The position numbers were made by a program, and so were the translations under genes. From assembly GCF_022134585.1 (NCBI RefSeq), contig NZ_JAKNCT010000001.1:186001-250000 (forward strand): 64,000 nt of DNA, read 5' to 3'. This DNA is from Mesosutterella porci (GTDB lineage: Bacteria > Pseudomonadota > Gammaproteobacteria > Burkholderiales > Burkholderiaceae_F). Positions 11,823 through 20,007 of the stretch are shown in pieces. Every line of letters begins with the position of its first letter. Position 1 is the stretch's first letter. Below the pieces are notes generated by a model. The model saw nothing but the letters and a program-made list of their open reading frames with translations. It was not told where the DNA came from and ran no database searches.

Positions 11823-12490
11823 TTAAATTCTTTTCCCTGAATATCCACAGACCAAAACGCAAAAAAATTCGTTTTGGGCGGGGAGCCGCGGGGGCGTTGC
11901 TTGGAGAAAGAAGACCCACCCCTCTGGCAGCAGAGAACTGGGGGAAGCCTGGAGCCTCGGCTCCGGGCATTCGGAGGCCGGAATGAGCCTCATTCGGCCG
12001 GGATGAATGGTTCGGATGCGTGAGAAAAAATCCCCCCGGTCCTTGAGGGCAATGAGCACCGCCCCCATGCCCCGGTTCGGATCGGGGTCGGAGAGGCTCG
12101 CCGAAGTCGCGAGGTCCTTGAGCCCGAGCTCCAGGTTCTGGCGGTAGAAGCCCGAAGTCACCAGCACGAGGTCCACCTTCCGGTCCCGGACCGCCCGCTT
12201 CAGGTCCTCCTCGTAGTACTCCCGGAAGGAGACCGGAAAGGGAAGCTTTCCTTCGAGCCGACGGCGGATCTGCGCGAAAAGCTCATGTTGGGGTTCACGC
12301 CGCTCAAGTGGATCACGCCCACCCGAAGAGGCAGGGACGCCGGAGCCTCGGCCGCACGCACGGAGCAAAGGCCTGCCAGGGTCCAGAACGCGGCGGCAAG
12401 CACCGCGGCGGCGATCGCATAGGCGAAGGCCGCCCCTCGCTTTTCAGGACTATGATTCCTGCGGCTTTTCAAAAAAGTTTTACTGCACAT
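11823..12490 (-). pseudogene. Frameshifted, truncated periplasmic-sensor fragment
   Basis: Reading from 12490, residues 1-48 form a membrane anchor/signal (AFAYAIAAAVLAAAFWTLAG) ending in AEAP, then LPLRVGVIHLSGVNPN. The continuation is in another frame from about 12290 (HELFAQIRRRLEG to RDFFSRIRTIHPG), so one base has been gained or lost near 12285-12295. The rejoined sequence resembles the N-terminal phosphonate-binding-like domain of the intact sensor kinase at 54565-56331; compare DLVLVTSGFYRQNL here with VELFLSSSTLYRQSSL there. The rest of that domain and the kinase core are missing. It is best read as the remnant of a paralogous sensor kinase. Confidence 0.7.
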
Positions 12491-12508
12491 CCAAGGAGGA
12501 GGCGGCCC

Positions 12509-12883
12509 ATGGCTTCACACCAGATTCTTATGCAGCGCATTTACGACTCCGAGCGGCTCCCGGGCTGCCGGGTCCTCGTCGACCGGCTCTGGCCCCGAGG
12601 GGTCAAAAAGGAAGCGGCCGCGCTCGACCTCTGGGCGAAGGATGCGACGCCTTCGAGCGCCCTTCGCATCTGGTACCACAGCCACCCCGAAGAGTTCAAG
12701 GACTTCAGCGAACGCTACCTCGAGGAGCTTCGCGCTAACCCGAAGGCCTCAGAGTTCGCCTCCTGGTGCCGGGAAAAGCTTGAAACCGAGGACGTCATCC
12801 TTCTGTTCGCGACGCGCAAGAAGGAAAACCACATCCAGGTGCTCAAGGCCTGGCTTGAGGAAAAGCTCTCGGGCGCGGCCTGA
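12509..12883 (+). CDS. DUF488 family protein, 124 aa
   Basis: The start at 12509 follows a perfect AAGGAGGAGG. Family signatures are clear: QRIYD near residue 10, VLVDRLWPRGVKKE at about 22-35, and a C-terminal segment ending VILLFATRKKENHIQVLKAWLE, where most members have LLYAAKD-like text. The length is typical of the YeaO type (115-125 aa). The biochemical role of this family is not established. It is a small soluble cytoplasmic protein standing alone between two decayed loci, and it appears intact. Confidence 0.88.
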   Translation: MASHQILMQRIYDSERLPGCRVLVDRLWPRGVKKEAAALDLWAKDATPSSALRIWYHSHPEEFKDFSERYLEELRANPKASEFASWCREKLETEDVILLFATRKKENHIQVLKAWLEEKLSGAA

Positions 12884-12917
12884 CCGGGAAAGACTCGCCG
12901 CGCTTTTCCCTGCCTCT

Positions 12918-13383
12918 TTACACCGCCCGGCCGAAGAGCCCGTTGCAGGCGCTTTCGCCCAGGCCTTCCTCGTAGGGCGTCGGGTGGCCGACCTGCCAGG
13001 CCTCCATGCGGGGGATCGCCGCGCCGTCCGTGGCGATCAGGTAACGGGCGATGGTGGCGATCTTCTGAGCCGCGGCCGTCCCGAAGGCGCTTTCCAGCCC
13101 CTTGTCGATCCCGGTTTCCCTTGCGACAAGGTCCAGGATGTCAGCCAGGCAGGCGTGCTCGATGAAGGCGGAAGACTCCTTCTTAGACTTGCTTTTAGGC
13201 CTTGTCGGAACAATTTCGCCCGTCTCAGGGTCTAGTTTGCCCAAAAGCTTGTTTTTCAACGTGACGGTCTCCTGCGTCTCCCGGTCGTACTGCGTGTGGC
13301 CGCTCGTAGACGTAGACATCCCCATTGGCGCGGGTTACGCGGCGCTGGCCGACATGGATTTTTCCGGTATAGGTGCGAGACAT
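12918..13383 (-). pseudogene. IS1634-type transposase, N-terminal fragment with frameshift
   Basis: From the ATG at 13383 the first 28 residues read MSRTYTGKIHVGQRRVTRAN and on to GDVYVYER. The protein then continues in a neighbouring frame as TQYDRETQETVTLKNKLLGKLDPE and onward to ARYLIATDGAAIPRMEAWQVGHP. This is the usual N-terminal region of IS4/IS1634-type transposases, which are about 550-600 aa. Only about 150 residues remain, with a frameshift near 13300 and a stop at 12918. It is a dead insertion-sequence remnant. A central piece of a similar transposase lies at 59710-60190. Confidence 0.8.
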
Positions 13384-13399
13384 GGCTGGCTCCAACAAT

Positions 13400-13424
13400 G
13401 TTATCTATATTGCATATAGGTAAC
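13400..13424. repeat. Near-perfect palindrome before the transposase fragment
   Basis: GTTATCTATAT and ATATAGGTAAC are complementary except for one G-T position, around a 3-base centre, in a markedly A/T-rich patch. Its place 17 bases upstream of the transposase start suggests an IS end or promoter/operator element left behind with the fragment. Confidence 0.5.
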
Positions 13425-13514
13425 ACTAAATAAGTCAAGAAAAAAACGCAGAAAACATGCCCTTTCTGCGGTCTACTCAGCCGAAATCAACCGAACGTGT
13501 GCCTGTTGTAGAAC

Positions 13515-13963
13515 TTTCAGGATGTGAAGGCCGTGCCGGAGATCGCCCTGCACCCGCTTTTCCAGAGCCGCATCTACCTCGTCTGCCCGAAGGACTCGGC
13601 GCTCGCCGCGAAGAAAACCGCCTCCGCCCGGACCTCGCGGACCAGACCCTCATGGTGAGCGGCCCCTCGCCCGCACCGATGCGGGCCATGCAGAGCCGCG
13701 TGACGAAGGCCTCGGGCTGCCGCTACTTCACGAGCCAGAGCCACGACATGTCGCTCACCTACGTCGCCTCCGGCACGGGGGCCGTTCTCTCGCCCGGCTT
13801 TCTGCACGACCACTCGGGGATGTTCGCCTGGGTGCCGTTTGAGTGCGAGGAGACGATCTCCTGCGTGCTCTGCACGCACCGCGGCGACCGCCGGGCAATG
13901 GTGTCGAGCTTCATCCGCACGCTGCTCGCCCTCTACGGACGGCACCCGGACTTCCCGCTCTAG
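13515..13963 (+). pseudogene. LysR-family regulator, C-terminal remnant
   Basis: From 13515 the sequence reads FQDVKAVPEIALHPLFQSRI and on through YLVCPKDSALAAKK. It then shifts frame near 13620 and continues LADQTLMVSGPSPAP to the end. This is the effector-binding domain of a LysR-type regulator (ligand-binding half, including the PLF..R..LVCPKDSPLA-like hinge strand). The DNA-binding half is absent and is replaced on the left by A/T-rich and IS-derived sequence. Loss of the N-terminus together with an internal frameshift make it nonfunctional. Confidence 0.7.
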
Positions 13964-14082
13964 AAAAAAGAAAAAAGCAAAAGAAATTCCCCGCCCGGAG
14001 GGCTCCTGCTGCGAATCCGCAGGGAGGGACGCCGGACGGGGGAAAGGGCTTTTTTGAGAAAAGCCCCGCAGCGATTCGGGCC

Positions 14083-15420
14083 TCAGACGCGCCGCATGTA
14101 CTTCAGCAACACTCCGACATCGGGCGCGTTTTCAATGTTCCGGGCATAGGAGATCACCTCTTCGCACCCCTCTTCGCCCAGCATCGCAGCGGCGTTCCTG
14201 AACTTCGCGACGATCACGGAGGGATCGGCCTGGTCGTTCGAGTTCCAGACCTTGTGGGAGACGGTGCTGCCGTCCTTGAAGGTGATCGTCACCTCGGCCA
14301 CGCGCCTTGGGAAGAGCTTCGTCGCCTCCGGATCCTCGGTCACCTCGACGCGGCGCGCGAGGTCGAGTATCTCCGGGTCGGTGCGGACGCTTTCGGAGAA
14401 CTGCGGCAGGCCCACCGTCCTGTACTTGAGCGAGATGGCGAAGCAGTAGGGGATCGAGAACTTAGCTGCGTCCTCGGACTCGGTCTTCATCGCGCCGGCG
14501 ACGTCAACCGAGACCTTGTAGGTCTTCACCGAGATCTTCTCGATCTGGCTGCGGTCGATCGGGTGCTCCTTCATGATCGCGAAGAGGCAGTCAAGCGGCG
14601 AGTTCGTGTGGCCGCAGGAAGCGTAGACCTTGAAGAAGGCCGTGTCGGAGACGAGGCTCTCCTCGGACGGGTTCTTCAGGTTCTCGATGTGGGGGTCCGT
14701 GCAGGTCGCAGCCACAAAGCCCTTCTTGCCCAGCAGCGCGCTGTGCGAGCCCGTGAGGCCGCGCAGCGCAAGCATCGCCGCGTCAACGCCCGACTGGCAG
14801 GCCTGCGCGATGTTGATCGCCTTCGCGTGCGTGCCGAAGGACTCGACGAGTCCCCCCGCCATGGTGCAGGCAATGCCGATCGCGTTGTTCGCCTGTTCAG
14901 GGGTGAGCCCGAGCAGGTTTGCCGCGGTCGCGGCCGCTGCGATCGTGCCGCAGGTGCCCGTCGTGTGCCAGGTGCGGTAGTGGGTGGGGTTCACCGTGCG
15001 GCCGAGCCTCGCGAACATGTCGTAGCCCACGATCACAGAGCGGAGGAACTCGCGCCCGGTCTTCCCGTTCGCCTCGGCCAGGGCGAGCGCCACGGGCAGC
15101 GTGATGGAGCCCGGGTGGCCGATCGCCGTGCGGTGCCCGTCGTCGAGCTCGCAGACGTGGCCCGCGATGCCGTTCAGAAACGCCGCGGAGCGCACCGGCA
15201 GCTTCTCGACGATCGAGAGCGCAGTCGCCTCGGGCCGGCCCCCGGCCTGCCGCATGTAGGCCCCGGCGATTTTCATCTGCGGATAATGGGCTCCGGCCAG
15301 CGCGCAACCGAACCAGTCGAGAACGCGCAGCTTCGCATCATCCACAAACTTCTTCGGGATTTTCTCAAAATCGCAGCCGGCCGTGAAATCGGCCAGTCCC
15401 TTTTGAATCGGTTCTTCCAT
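14083..15420 (-). CDS. MmgE/PrpD family protein, 445 aa
   Basis: This is full-length MmgE/PrpD fold. The N-terminal helical part carries the typical LRVLDWFGCALAG (residues about 31-43), NGIAGHVCELDDGH (about 84-97) and HPGSITLPVALALAE. The C-terminal lid holds YASCGHTNSPLDCLF. Members are cofactor-free dehydratases or isomerases such as 2-methylcitrate dehydratase, cis-aconitate decarboxylase and iminodisuccinate epimerase-like enzymes. The gene lies directly downstream of dcuC but behind a terminator. Its neighbourhood (DcuC, an enolase-superfamily dehydratase) points to a di- or tricarboxylic acid substrate, which cannot be specified. Confidence 0.85.
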   Translation of the reverse strand: MEEPIQKGLADFTAGCDFEKIPKKFVDDAKLRVLDWFGCALAGAHYPQMKIAGAYMRQAGGRPEATALSIVEKLPVRSAAFLNGIAGHVCELDDGHRTAIGHPGSITLPVALALAEANGKTGREFLRSVIVGYDMFARLGRTVNPTHYRTWHTTGTCGTIAAAATAANLLGLTPEQANNAIGIACTMAGGLVESFGTHAKAINIAQACQSGVDAAMLALRGLTGSHSALLGKKGFVAATCTDPHIENLKNPSEESLVSDTAFFKVYASCGHTNSPLDCLFAIMKEHPIDRSQIEKISVKTYKVSVDVAGAMKTESEDAAKFSIPYCFAISLKYRTVGLPQFSESVRTDPEILDLARRVEVTEDPEATKLFPRRVAEVTITFKDGSTVSHKVWNSNDQADPSVIVAKFRNAAAMLGEEGCEEVISYARNIENAPDVGVLLKYMRRV

Positions 15421-15451
15421 ATCGCAGCACCTGAATAATTTGAAAAGAGAT

Positions 15452-15482
15452 AAAAAAAGGGACCCTCGGCGAGGGCCCCTTG
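15452..15482 (-). terminator. Terminator behind dcuC
   Basis: On the minus strand GGGGCCCTCG pairs with CGAGGGTCCC and is followed by seven T. It separates dcuC from the MmgE/PrpD gene. Confidence 0.88.
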
Positions 15483-15497
15483 AGTCTTGTCAGACCA

Positions 15498-16895
15498 TCA
15501 GAACATCAGGATGAAGGTGACAAGCAGGCAGACCACCGTCGTGGCGAGCAGCGGCACCGCGTTGCGTTTCACGATGCGGAACGGAGAGACGTTCGCCATG
15601 CCGGCCACGGCCACAATGGCGCCGGTCACCGGGGACATTGTGCGCCCGAGGCCGGTCATCGTCTGCAGCGGCAGCAGGAAAGTCGCGGTGTGGATGCCCC
15701 ACTGGGTCGCGATATCCGGAATGAGCGGGGCGAAGGAGAAGAACGGCGCGTTGCCCGAGCCCATCAGGAAGGAGATCACCAGAATCACAAGGCACATTGC
15801 GAGAACCATCGGGATCGCGCCGAGGCCCACGGCCTGGGCACCGTCGATCAGGGTCTTCACGGCACCGATCGCGATCAAGCCCTTGCCGAACACCTGGCCG
15901 GCGATAATGAGCGAGACCACCACGGAGAGCGCTCCGCCCATGCCCTTGAAGAAGTCCTTCAGACCGTTCATCACGTCAAAAACCTTGCGGGTGCGGATCA
16001 GGTCAAAGAGCATGGCGACCATGACCGAGAGCACGATGGCAGTCGGCACACCCACTTTGATCTTGATGCCGTAGCGGCCGAGCACGACCGGGTTGAACAA
16101 GAGCAGGATGAACAGCGGCAGAACCGGCAGCAAAGCATAGATCTTGGGGATCTTCGCCTCGGCAGCCGCTTTCTTCTCGTCCATTTCGAGCGAGGCCATC
16201 TCTTCGGCCGTGAGCGGCTCGACGCCTTCCTTCTTATCCCAGTAACGCTGGGCGAAGTACATCGACACGAGCATCGTGATCAGCATGAAGGGATAGATCA
16301 CCATCTGCCAGTTGATGAAGTAGTCAGCCCACTCGATGTTGGCGGTCTTCGCCGTGAGCAGGCAGTTCGCGGAGCCAGGCCCCAGGTCGAAGAAGCGGCT
16401 CGCGGCAATCGTGCAAACGGCGGTCATCTTCGGCACGCCGGCGCGGATCATCACCGGGTAGAGGGTCACCATCATCATGAGCGCGAGACCGGCGGCCGAG
16501 GGAATGGCCATGCCGACGATCTGGGTCACGATGAGGCCGAAGCCTGCGAGGACGTAGGGCGACTTCACGTACTTCAGGGGGCCACCCACCACGTCGTAAA
16601 GGGCGCGGCCAGCGTGGACGCGGTCCATGTACTTCGCAAAACCCGCCATGCACATAATGGAAAGACCGAGTTTCGCGAGGGTCGTGGACATGACGTTCTC
16701 GACCACGAGGAAGATGTCGAAGAACGACGATCCGGTGCTCTTCTTGAGCCCGAGTCCGGGCCCGATGCCGAAGGCGACGGCGATAGCGAGCATGATGACG
16801 CCGGCCACGAGCAGGACGGCGGCCGCGTAGGCCTTCTTCCCGATCAGGTAGCCCGCGATCACGGTCAGCACGATCGCGATAATGAGACCAATCAT
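15498..16895 (-). CDS. dcuC: DcuC-type C4-dicarboxylate transporter, 465 aa
   Basis: This inner-membrane carrier has about 12 spans and the DcuC length. Family-like segments include AGFAKYMDRVHAGRAL (residues about 84-99), FFDLGPGSANCLLTA, a charged cytoplasmic loop near residues 225-245 (KKEGVEPLTAEEMASLEMDE), and FLMGSGNAPFFSF late in the protein. DcuC proteins exchange or export C4-dicarboxylates, classically succinate efflux during fumarate respiration, which fits the many flavoprotein reductases in this window. The upstream enolase-superfamily gene runs the same way, 130 bases away. Confidence 0.9.
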   Translation of the reverse strand: MIGLIIAIVLTVIAGYLIGKKAYAAAVLLVAGVIMLAIAVAFGIGPGLGLKKSTGSSFFDIFLVVENVMSTTLAKLGLSIMCMAGFAKYMDRVHAGRALYDVVGGPLKYVKSPYVLAGFGLIVTQIVGMAIPSAAGLALMMMVTLYPVMIRAGVPKMTAVCTIAASRFFDLGPGSANCLLTAKTANIEWADYFINWQMVIYPFMLITMLVSMYFAQRYWDKKEGVEPLTAEEMASLEMDEKKAAAEAKIPKIYALLPVLPLFILLLFNPVVLGRYGIKIKVGVPTAIVLSVMVAMLFDLIRTRKVFDVMNGLKDFFKGMGGALSVVVSLIIAGQVFGKGLIAIGAVKTLIDGAQAVGLGAIPMVLAMCLVILVISFLMGSGNAPFFSFAPLIPDIATQWGIHTATFLLPLQTMTGLGRTMSPVTGAIVAVAGMANVSPFRIVKRNAVPLLATTVVCLLVTFILMF

Positions 16896-17025
16896 TTTGA
16901 CTCCCTTAAATGTTTATGGGCCGGCTCGGATCCCCGGATTTTTTCCCGCAAGCGCTCCGGCCGGCTTCTTATCGTAAGGGGCGGGCAGCCGGTTGAAAAG
17001 TCCCTCCCCTTACGAGCCCTGCCGC

Positions 17026-18216
17026 TTACTTCACAGTTTCCTTCGGAGATTCGGCGATGCACTCGCCGGTGAGTTCCTGGCCGATGCCGGGCAGCTCCGG
17101 GATCTTGTAGCGGCCGTTCACCGGCAGGTAGTCATACTTGCAGGTGCGGCGGTTGCCGTCGAGCAGCGCGTAGCGGTGCAGCTCGTGGATGGCGAAGTTC
17201 GGGATTGCGCACTCAAGCTGCAGCGAGGCCGCAGTCATGATGGGGCCGCCGCAGACGTGGATCTGGCAGGTCGTGTCGTAGATGTGGCCCATGTCGCAGA
17301 TCTTCTTCGCTTCGGAGAAGCCGCCGCAGGTGCCGAGGTCGGGCTGAATCAGGTCGATGATGTGGTTCTCGAAGAACGGACGATAGCCCCAGCGGGTGAA
17401 CACGCGCTCGCCTGCGGCGATCGGGATGTTCACGTTGTCGTGGACCTGCTTGAGCTGCATCGGGTTGAGGCTCATCACCGGCTCTTCGTAGGCGGAGATC
17501 CGGAACTCCTCGATCATGTGGCCGAACTCGATGGCCGAGGTCGTGTCGGTGAGGGCGTGAGCCTCGACGATGATGTCGATCTGGTCGCCCACAGCCTCGC
17601 GGATCGCCTTCAGGCGGTTGTAGCCCACCATCAGGTCACGCTGAGCGAAGCAGCCGTAGAGGTTGCGGCGCTTGGCGTAGCCCTCGGTGTCGATCTCGTT
17701 CACGTCGACCTTGATGCAGTCGTAGCCCTGCTCGAGCGCCTTCTCTGCGGCCTTCGCGTACTGCTCGGGGGTGATGAGGATGTCCTTCTTCTCAGCGTTG
17801 CCCCAGCCGAACTGCAGCTGGGAGGCGTAGGTGCGCAGCTCGTCGCGGCACTTGCCGCCCAGCAGCTGATAGCAGGGAACGCCGAGCGCCTTGCCCTTGA
17901 TATCCCAGAGGGCCACGTCGATCGCGGACATGCCGGCGGACACCACCGTGCCGCCGCCCTGGCCCCAGAAGGTCTTCTTCTGGAGCTTATCCCAGATGAA
18001 CTCGGTCCTCATGGGGTCGAGGCCGATCAGAAGGCGAGCGAAATCCTTGGCCATCCCGAAGCCGGCGGAAGCGCCCACACCGTAGGCGAGGCCCACTTCG
18101 CCAAAACCGGAAATCCCCTCGTCGGTGTTGATGCGGACCACTACCGGGCGCCACTTGGAGACGGCGGACTGCAGCGGATTCTTGACATCAATGATGTCGA
18201 CACTCGTAATCTTCAT
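17026..18216 (-). CDS. Enolase-superfamily acid-sugar dehydratase (mandelate racemase/galactonate dehydratase type), 396 aa
   Basis: It has the N-terminal capping domain followed by the (beta/alpha)7-beta barrel of the superfamily. Visible active-site motifs are KVD at about 169-171, EAH at 218-220 (metal ligand plus His, the D-x-H pattern of galactonate dehydratases), YEEP at 243-246 (second ligand), GE at 269-270 (third ligand) and IHVCGG at 319-324 with the catalytic His. These magnesium enzymes remove a proton alpha to a carboxylate and usually dehydrate a sugar acid. It lies upstream of dcuC. The exact substrate is unknown; galactonate, gluconate or a related acid are all possible. Confidence 0.88.
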   Translation of the reverse strand: MKITSVDIIDVKNPLQSAVSKWRPVVVRINTDEGISGFGEVGLAYGVGASAGFGMAKDFARLLIGLDPMRTEFIWDKLQKKTFWGQGGGTVVSAGMSAIDVALWDIKGKALGVPCYQLLGGKCRDELRTYASQLQFGWGNAEKKDILITPEQYAKAAEKALEQGYDCIKVDVNEIDTEGYAKRRNLYGCFAQRDLMVGYNRLKAIREAVGDQIDIIVEAHALTDTTSAIEFGHMIEEFRISAYEEPVMSLNPMQLKQVHDNVNIPIAAGERVFTRWGYRPFFENHIIDLIQPDLGTCGGFSEAKKICDMGHIYDTTCQIHVCGGPIMTAASLQLECAIPNFAIHELHRYALLDGNRRTCKYDYLPVNGRYKIPELPGIGQELTGECIAESPKETVK

Positions 18217-18411
18217 GCTTTTCCCCTGAAATGAGTTCAGATAGTTAAAAAGCTGACGGTCCTGACTTCACAGGACCTGCTCTGCCTGGGCGGACGCGCG
18301 GTGAGCGGGGCTTATCCAGCCCGTACCCGCCGGGCAGCCGCCCGACCCTGCCCTTTGTACGGAGCAATTTGGCAGGGGGAATCTTAATGTACTTCCAAAG
18401 TATTAATCAAT

Positions 18412-18460
18412 ACGCAAAAGAGAGCGTTTCCCGCAATCATCTTTTGCGTCCGACGCAAAA
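18412..18460. promoter_or_regulatory. Three ACGCAAAA half-sites, two forming a perfect palindrome
   Basis: ACGCAAAA occurs at 18412-18419. TTTTGCGT (18442-18449), CCG and ACGCAAAA (18453-18460) then form a perfect 8-base inverted repeat. The set lies about 200-240 bases upstream of the enolase-superfamily gene and looks like a regulator-binding region. The downstream palindrome could also be part of the transcription end of the transporter fragment. Confidence 0.5.
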
Positions 18461-18499
18461 AAAGAAAGGGGCCCTCCGCCCCCTCGGCGTCAGGCCCCC
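18457..18499 (-). terminator. Terminator behind the DASS transporter fragment
   Basis: On the minus strand GGGGCC pairs with GGCCCC across a G/C-rich loop and is followed by TTTCTTTTTTT. It lies about 40 bases after the stop of the transporter fragment. Confidence 0.7.
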
Positions 18500-18540
18500 G
18501 CTCCACTGGGGACGGGCCTGCCCGGAAGCGGCCCGCGCTC

Positions 18541-19383
18541 TCAGTACAGCCCGATCAGCTTCCACCAGGCCATGCCGATCGTGAACCACACCACGGTGTT
18601 GATCGTGCAGATGATGAAGCCGTTTCTCCACCACTCGCCCTGGCTCACGTAGCCTGCACCGAAGTAGACCGGCGCGGCGCCGTTGCCGTAGTGGGTGAGG
18701 GATATCGGAAGGTTCGCGAAAATGCCGAAGGCGACCGTCACCGCGACGAAGGCCGCGTACATGGCCGAGATTCGGGCCGTGACGGAGGCGAAGCAGTAGT
18801 GGGAATAGATGTAGATGAGGGAGATCGCCACGAAGGAGGCGAGCCAGCCCATATGCGCCGAGGAGACGCCGCCCGCGATGAGCGCGGCCGCCCACTTGAT
18901 GAAGCCTGACTTCGACAGCGCCGTGGCGAGCGACATGAGCCCGCCCATCCAGAACATGGCGTCCCAGGCGCCCTTTTCCGAGAGGACGTCCTTCCAGGAG
19001 AGCACCTTCGCGATGAGCATGATCGAGACGGCGAGCATCGCGATCGGGGTGGCCCCGAGGTGGGTGAGGCTGCCCGCCGCCCAGAGCACGAGGCACATCA
19101 CAAACACAAAGACGAGCACCTTCTCGTCGGTGCTCATCGGGCCCATCCGGGGGAGCTCCTGGGCTGCGAGCATCGGGGCGTCGGGAATCTCCTTTAACTC
19201 CGGCGGCGCGATCTTAAGGAGCACAATCGACACAAGAAACAGGCACACGAGCCCCGGCACGATGGCCGCGAGCGCCCACTCGGTCCAGGTGAGCTCGACC
19301 CCCGCGGCTCCCTTGTTTGCCATCACCCTGCGGCATGCTTCGCGCATGTTTTCGGGTGATAGGACTTCTTCCAGCGTTATCAC
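18541..19383 (-). CDS. Chimera: group II intron maturase start fused in frame to a DASS-family transporter C-terminal half, 280 aa
   Basis: Residues 1-29 (MITLEEVLSPENMREACRRV, then MANKGAAGV) are the conserved beginning of a group II intron reverse transcriptase. From residue 30 (ELTWTEWALAAIVPG) the protein is the C-terminal half of a divalent-anion:Na+ symporter (SLC13/DASS), with about seven spans and segments such as WDAMFWMGGLMSLATAL and NLPISLTHYGNGAAPVY. Full carriers are about 470 aa, so the N-terminal half is missing. The frame is intact and starts at a GTG behind a perfect AGGAGGT, so it may be translated. A deletion apparently removed the intron's 3' part and the transporter's 5' part. 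Transport activity is doubtful. Confidence 0.82.
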   Translation of the reverse strand: MITLEEVLSPENMREACRRVMANKGAAGVELTWTEWALAAIVPGLVCLFLVSIVLLKIAPPELKEIPDAPMLAAQELPRMGPMSTDEKVLVFVFVMCLVLWAAGSLTHLGATPIAMLAVSIMLIAKVLSWKDVLSEKGAWDAMFWMGGLMSLATALSKSGFIKWAAALIAGGVSSAHMGWLASFVAISLIYIYSHYCFASVTARISAMYAAFVAVTVAFGIFANLPISLTHYGNGAAPVYFGAGYVSQGEWWRNGFIICTINTVVWFTIGMAWWKLIGLY

Positions 19384-19932
19384 TGGTTACCTCCTGTGTT
19401 CGTCCAGTGCACTGGCCCCGTCGCCCTTTCGACCCATCTGGCCGCTCTCGTTCGGTTTCGGATTCCGTCCATTGCCGTCGGAGGCTATCTACTTCCTATC
19501 GTTCGACTTTTACAGCTGCTGTCGCCGGGTTCGGGAGAGATGTACGCTCTACTTACAAGTTCGAATTCGGCCCTTCGGCGCTTCCGCCTACTACGGCCTC
19601 TGCTGACTTTCTTGCCGATATTCCTTGGCCTCTCGACCGCGGCAGCCCTGCGGCATCGTCAAGGATCTCCCCAGGTCTCACACGTGCGCTTTGCGTCCTG
19701 CCTGCTGGATCTACGCCGGCTCCTTCCGTATCGATATGGAGTTAACAGAATGTGGCCTGCTCTCCCGGAGTCGTCGCCTCATATCCAGTTCCTGTTCGTC
19801 AGGCTGACGTTTTGCTATCGGCTTCCTTCATCAGTTTGTTACCTCCCTGACTCTGCCGAGTCGCTAGCCCTTCCCTCGATCGGGCGGACGGTGGACTTTC
19901 ACCACTGGTCACACGTGCGCTGCTGGGCGCAC
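19297..19932 (-). mobile_element. Group II intron, 5' remnant (class C-like)
   Basis: On the minus strand the element begins with GTGCGCCCAGC at 19932, the GUGYG start of group II introns. It is followed by about 550 bases of structured 5' region with typical text such as AAGTCCACCGTCCG and GGAGGTAACAAAC, ending at the maturase GTG. It sits directly after the T-run of the AEC-transporter terminator, the usual target of bacterial class C introns. The maturase is cut off after 29 codons, and no domain V or VI follows, so it cannot splice. Confidence 0.85.
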
Positions 19933-19936
19933 CACC

Positions 19937-19976
19937 AAAAAAAAGGGAAGGCCCGCGCAGGGCTCTTCCCCTTTTT
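19937..19976 (-). terminator. Terminator behind the AEC transporter, used as intron target
   Basis: On the minus strand GGGGAAGAGCCC pairs with GGGCCTTCCC around a small loop and is followed by eight T. The intron 5' end lies four bases past the T-run, after the bases GGTG. Confidence 0.85.
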
Positions 19977-20007
19977 CTTCAAAAACGGGCCCGGCCGGGC
20001 CTCTCCG

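Larger units (their letters stand above)
18217..18540. other. Intergenic region with operator-like repeats
   Basis: This is the gap between the transporter-fragment stop and the start of the enolase-superfamily gene. The left half should hold that gene's promoter. The right half contains the ACGCAAAA repeats and the terminator listed separately. No gene is apparent. Confidence 0.6.

Noticed and set aside
13843-17072. Long plus-strand open frames (13843-15438 and 15480-17072) opposite the MmgE/PrpD and dcuC genes
   Set aside because: Both are antisense shadows in G+C-rich DNA; compositions are biased to Arg, His and Asp, and no ribosome sites precede them.
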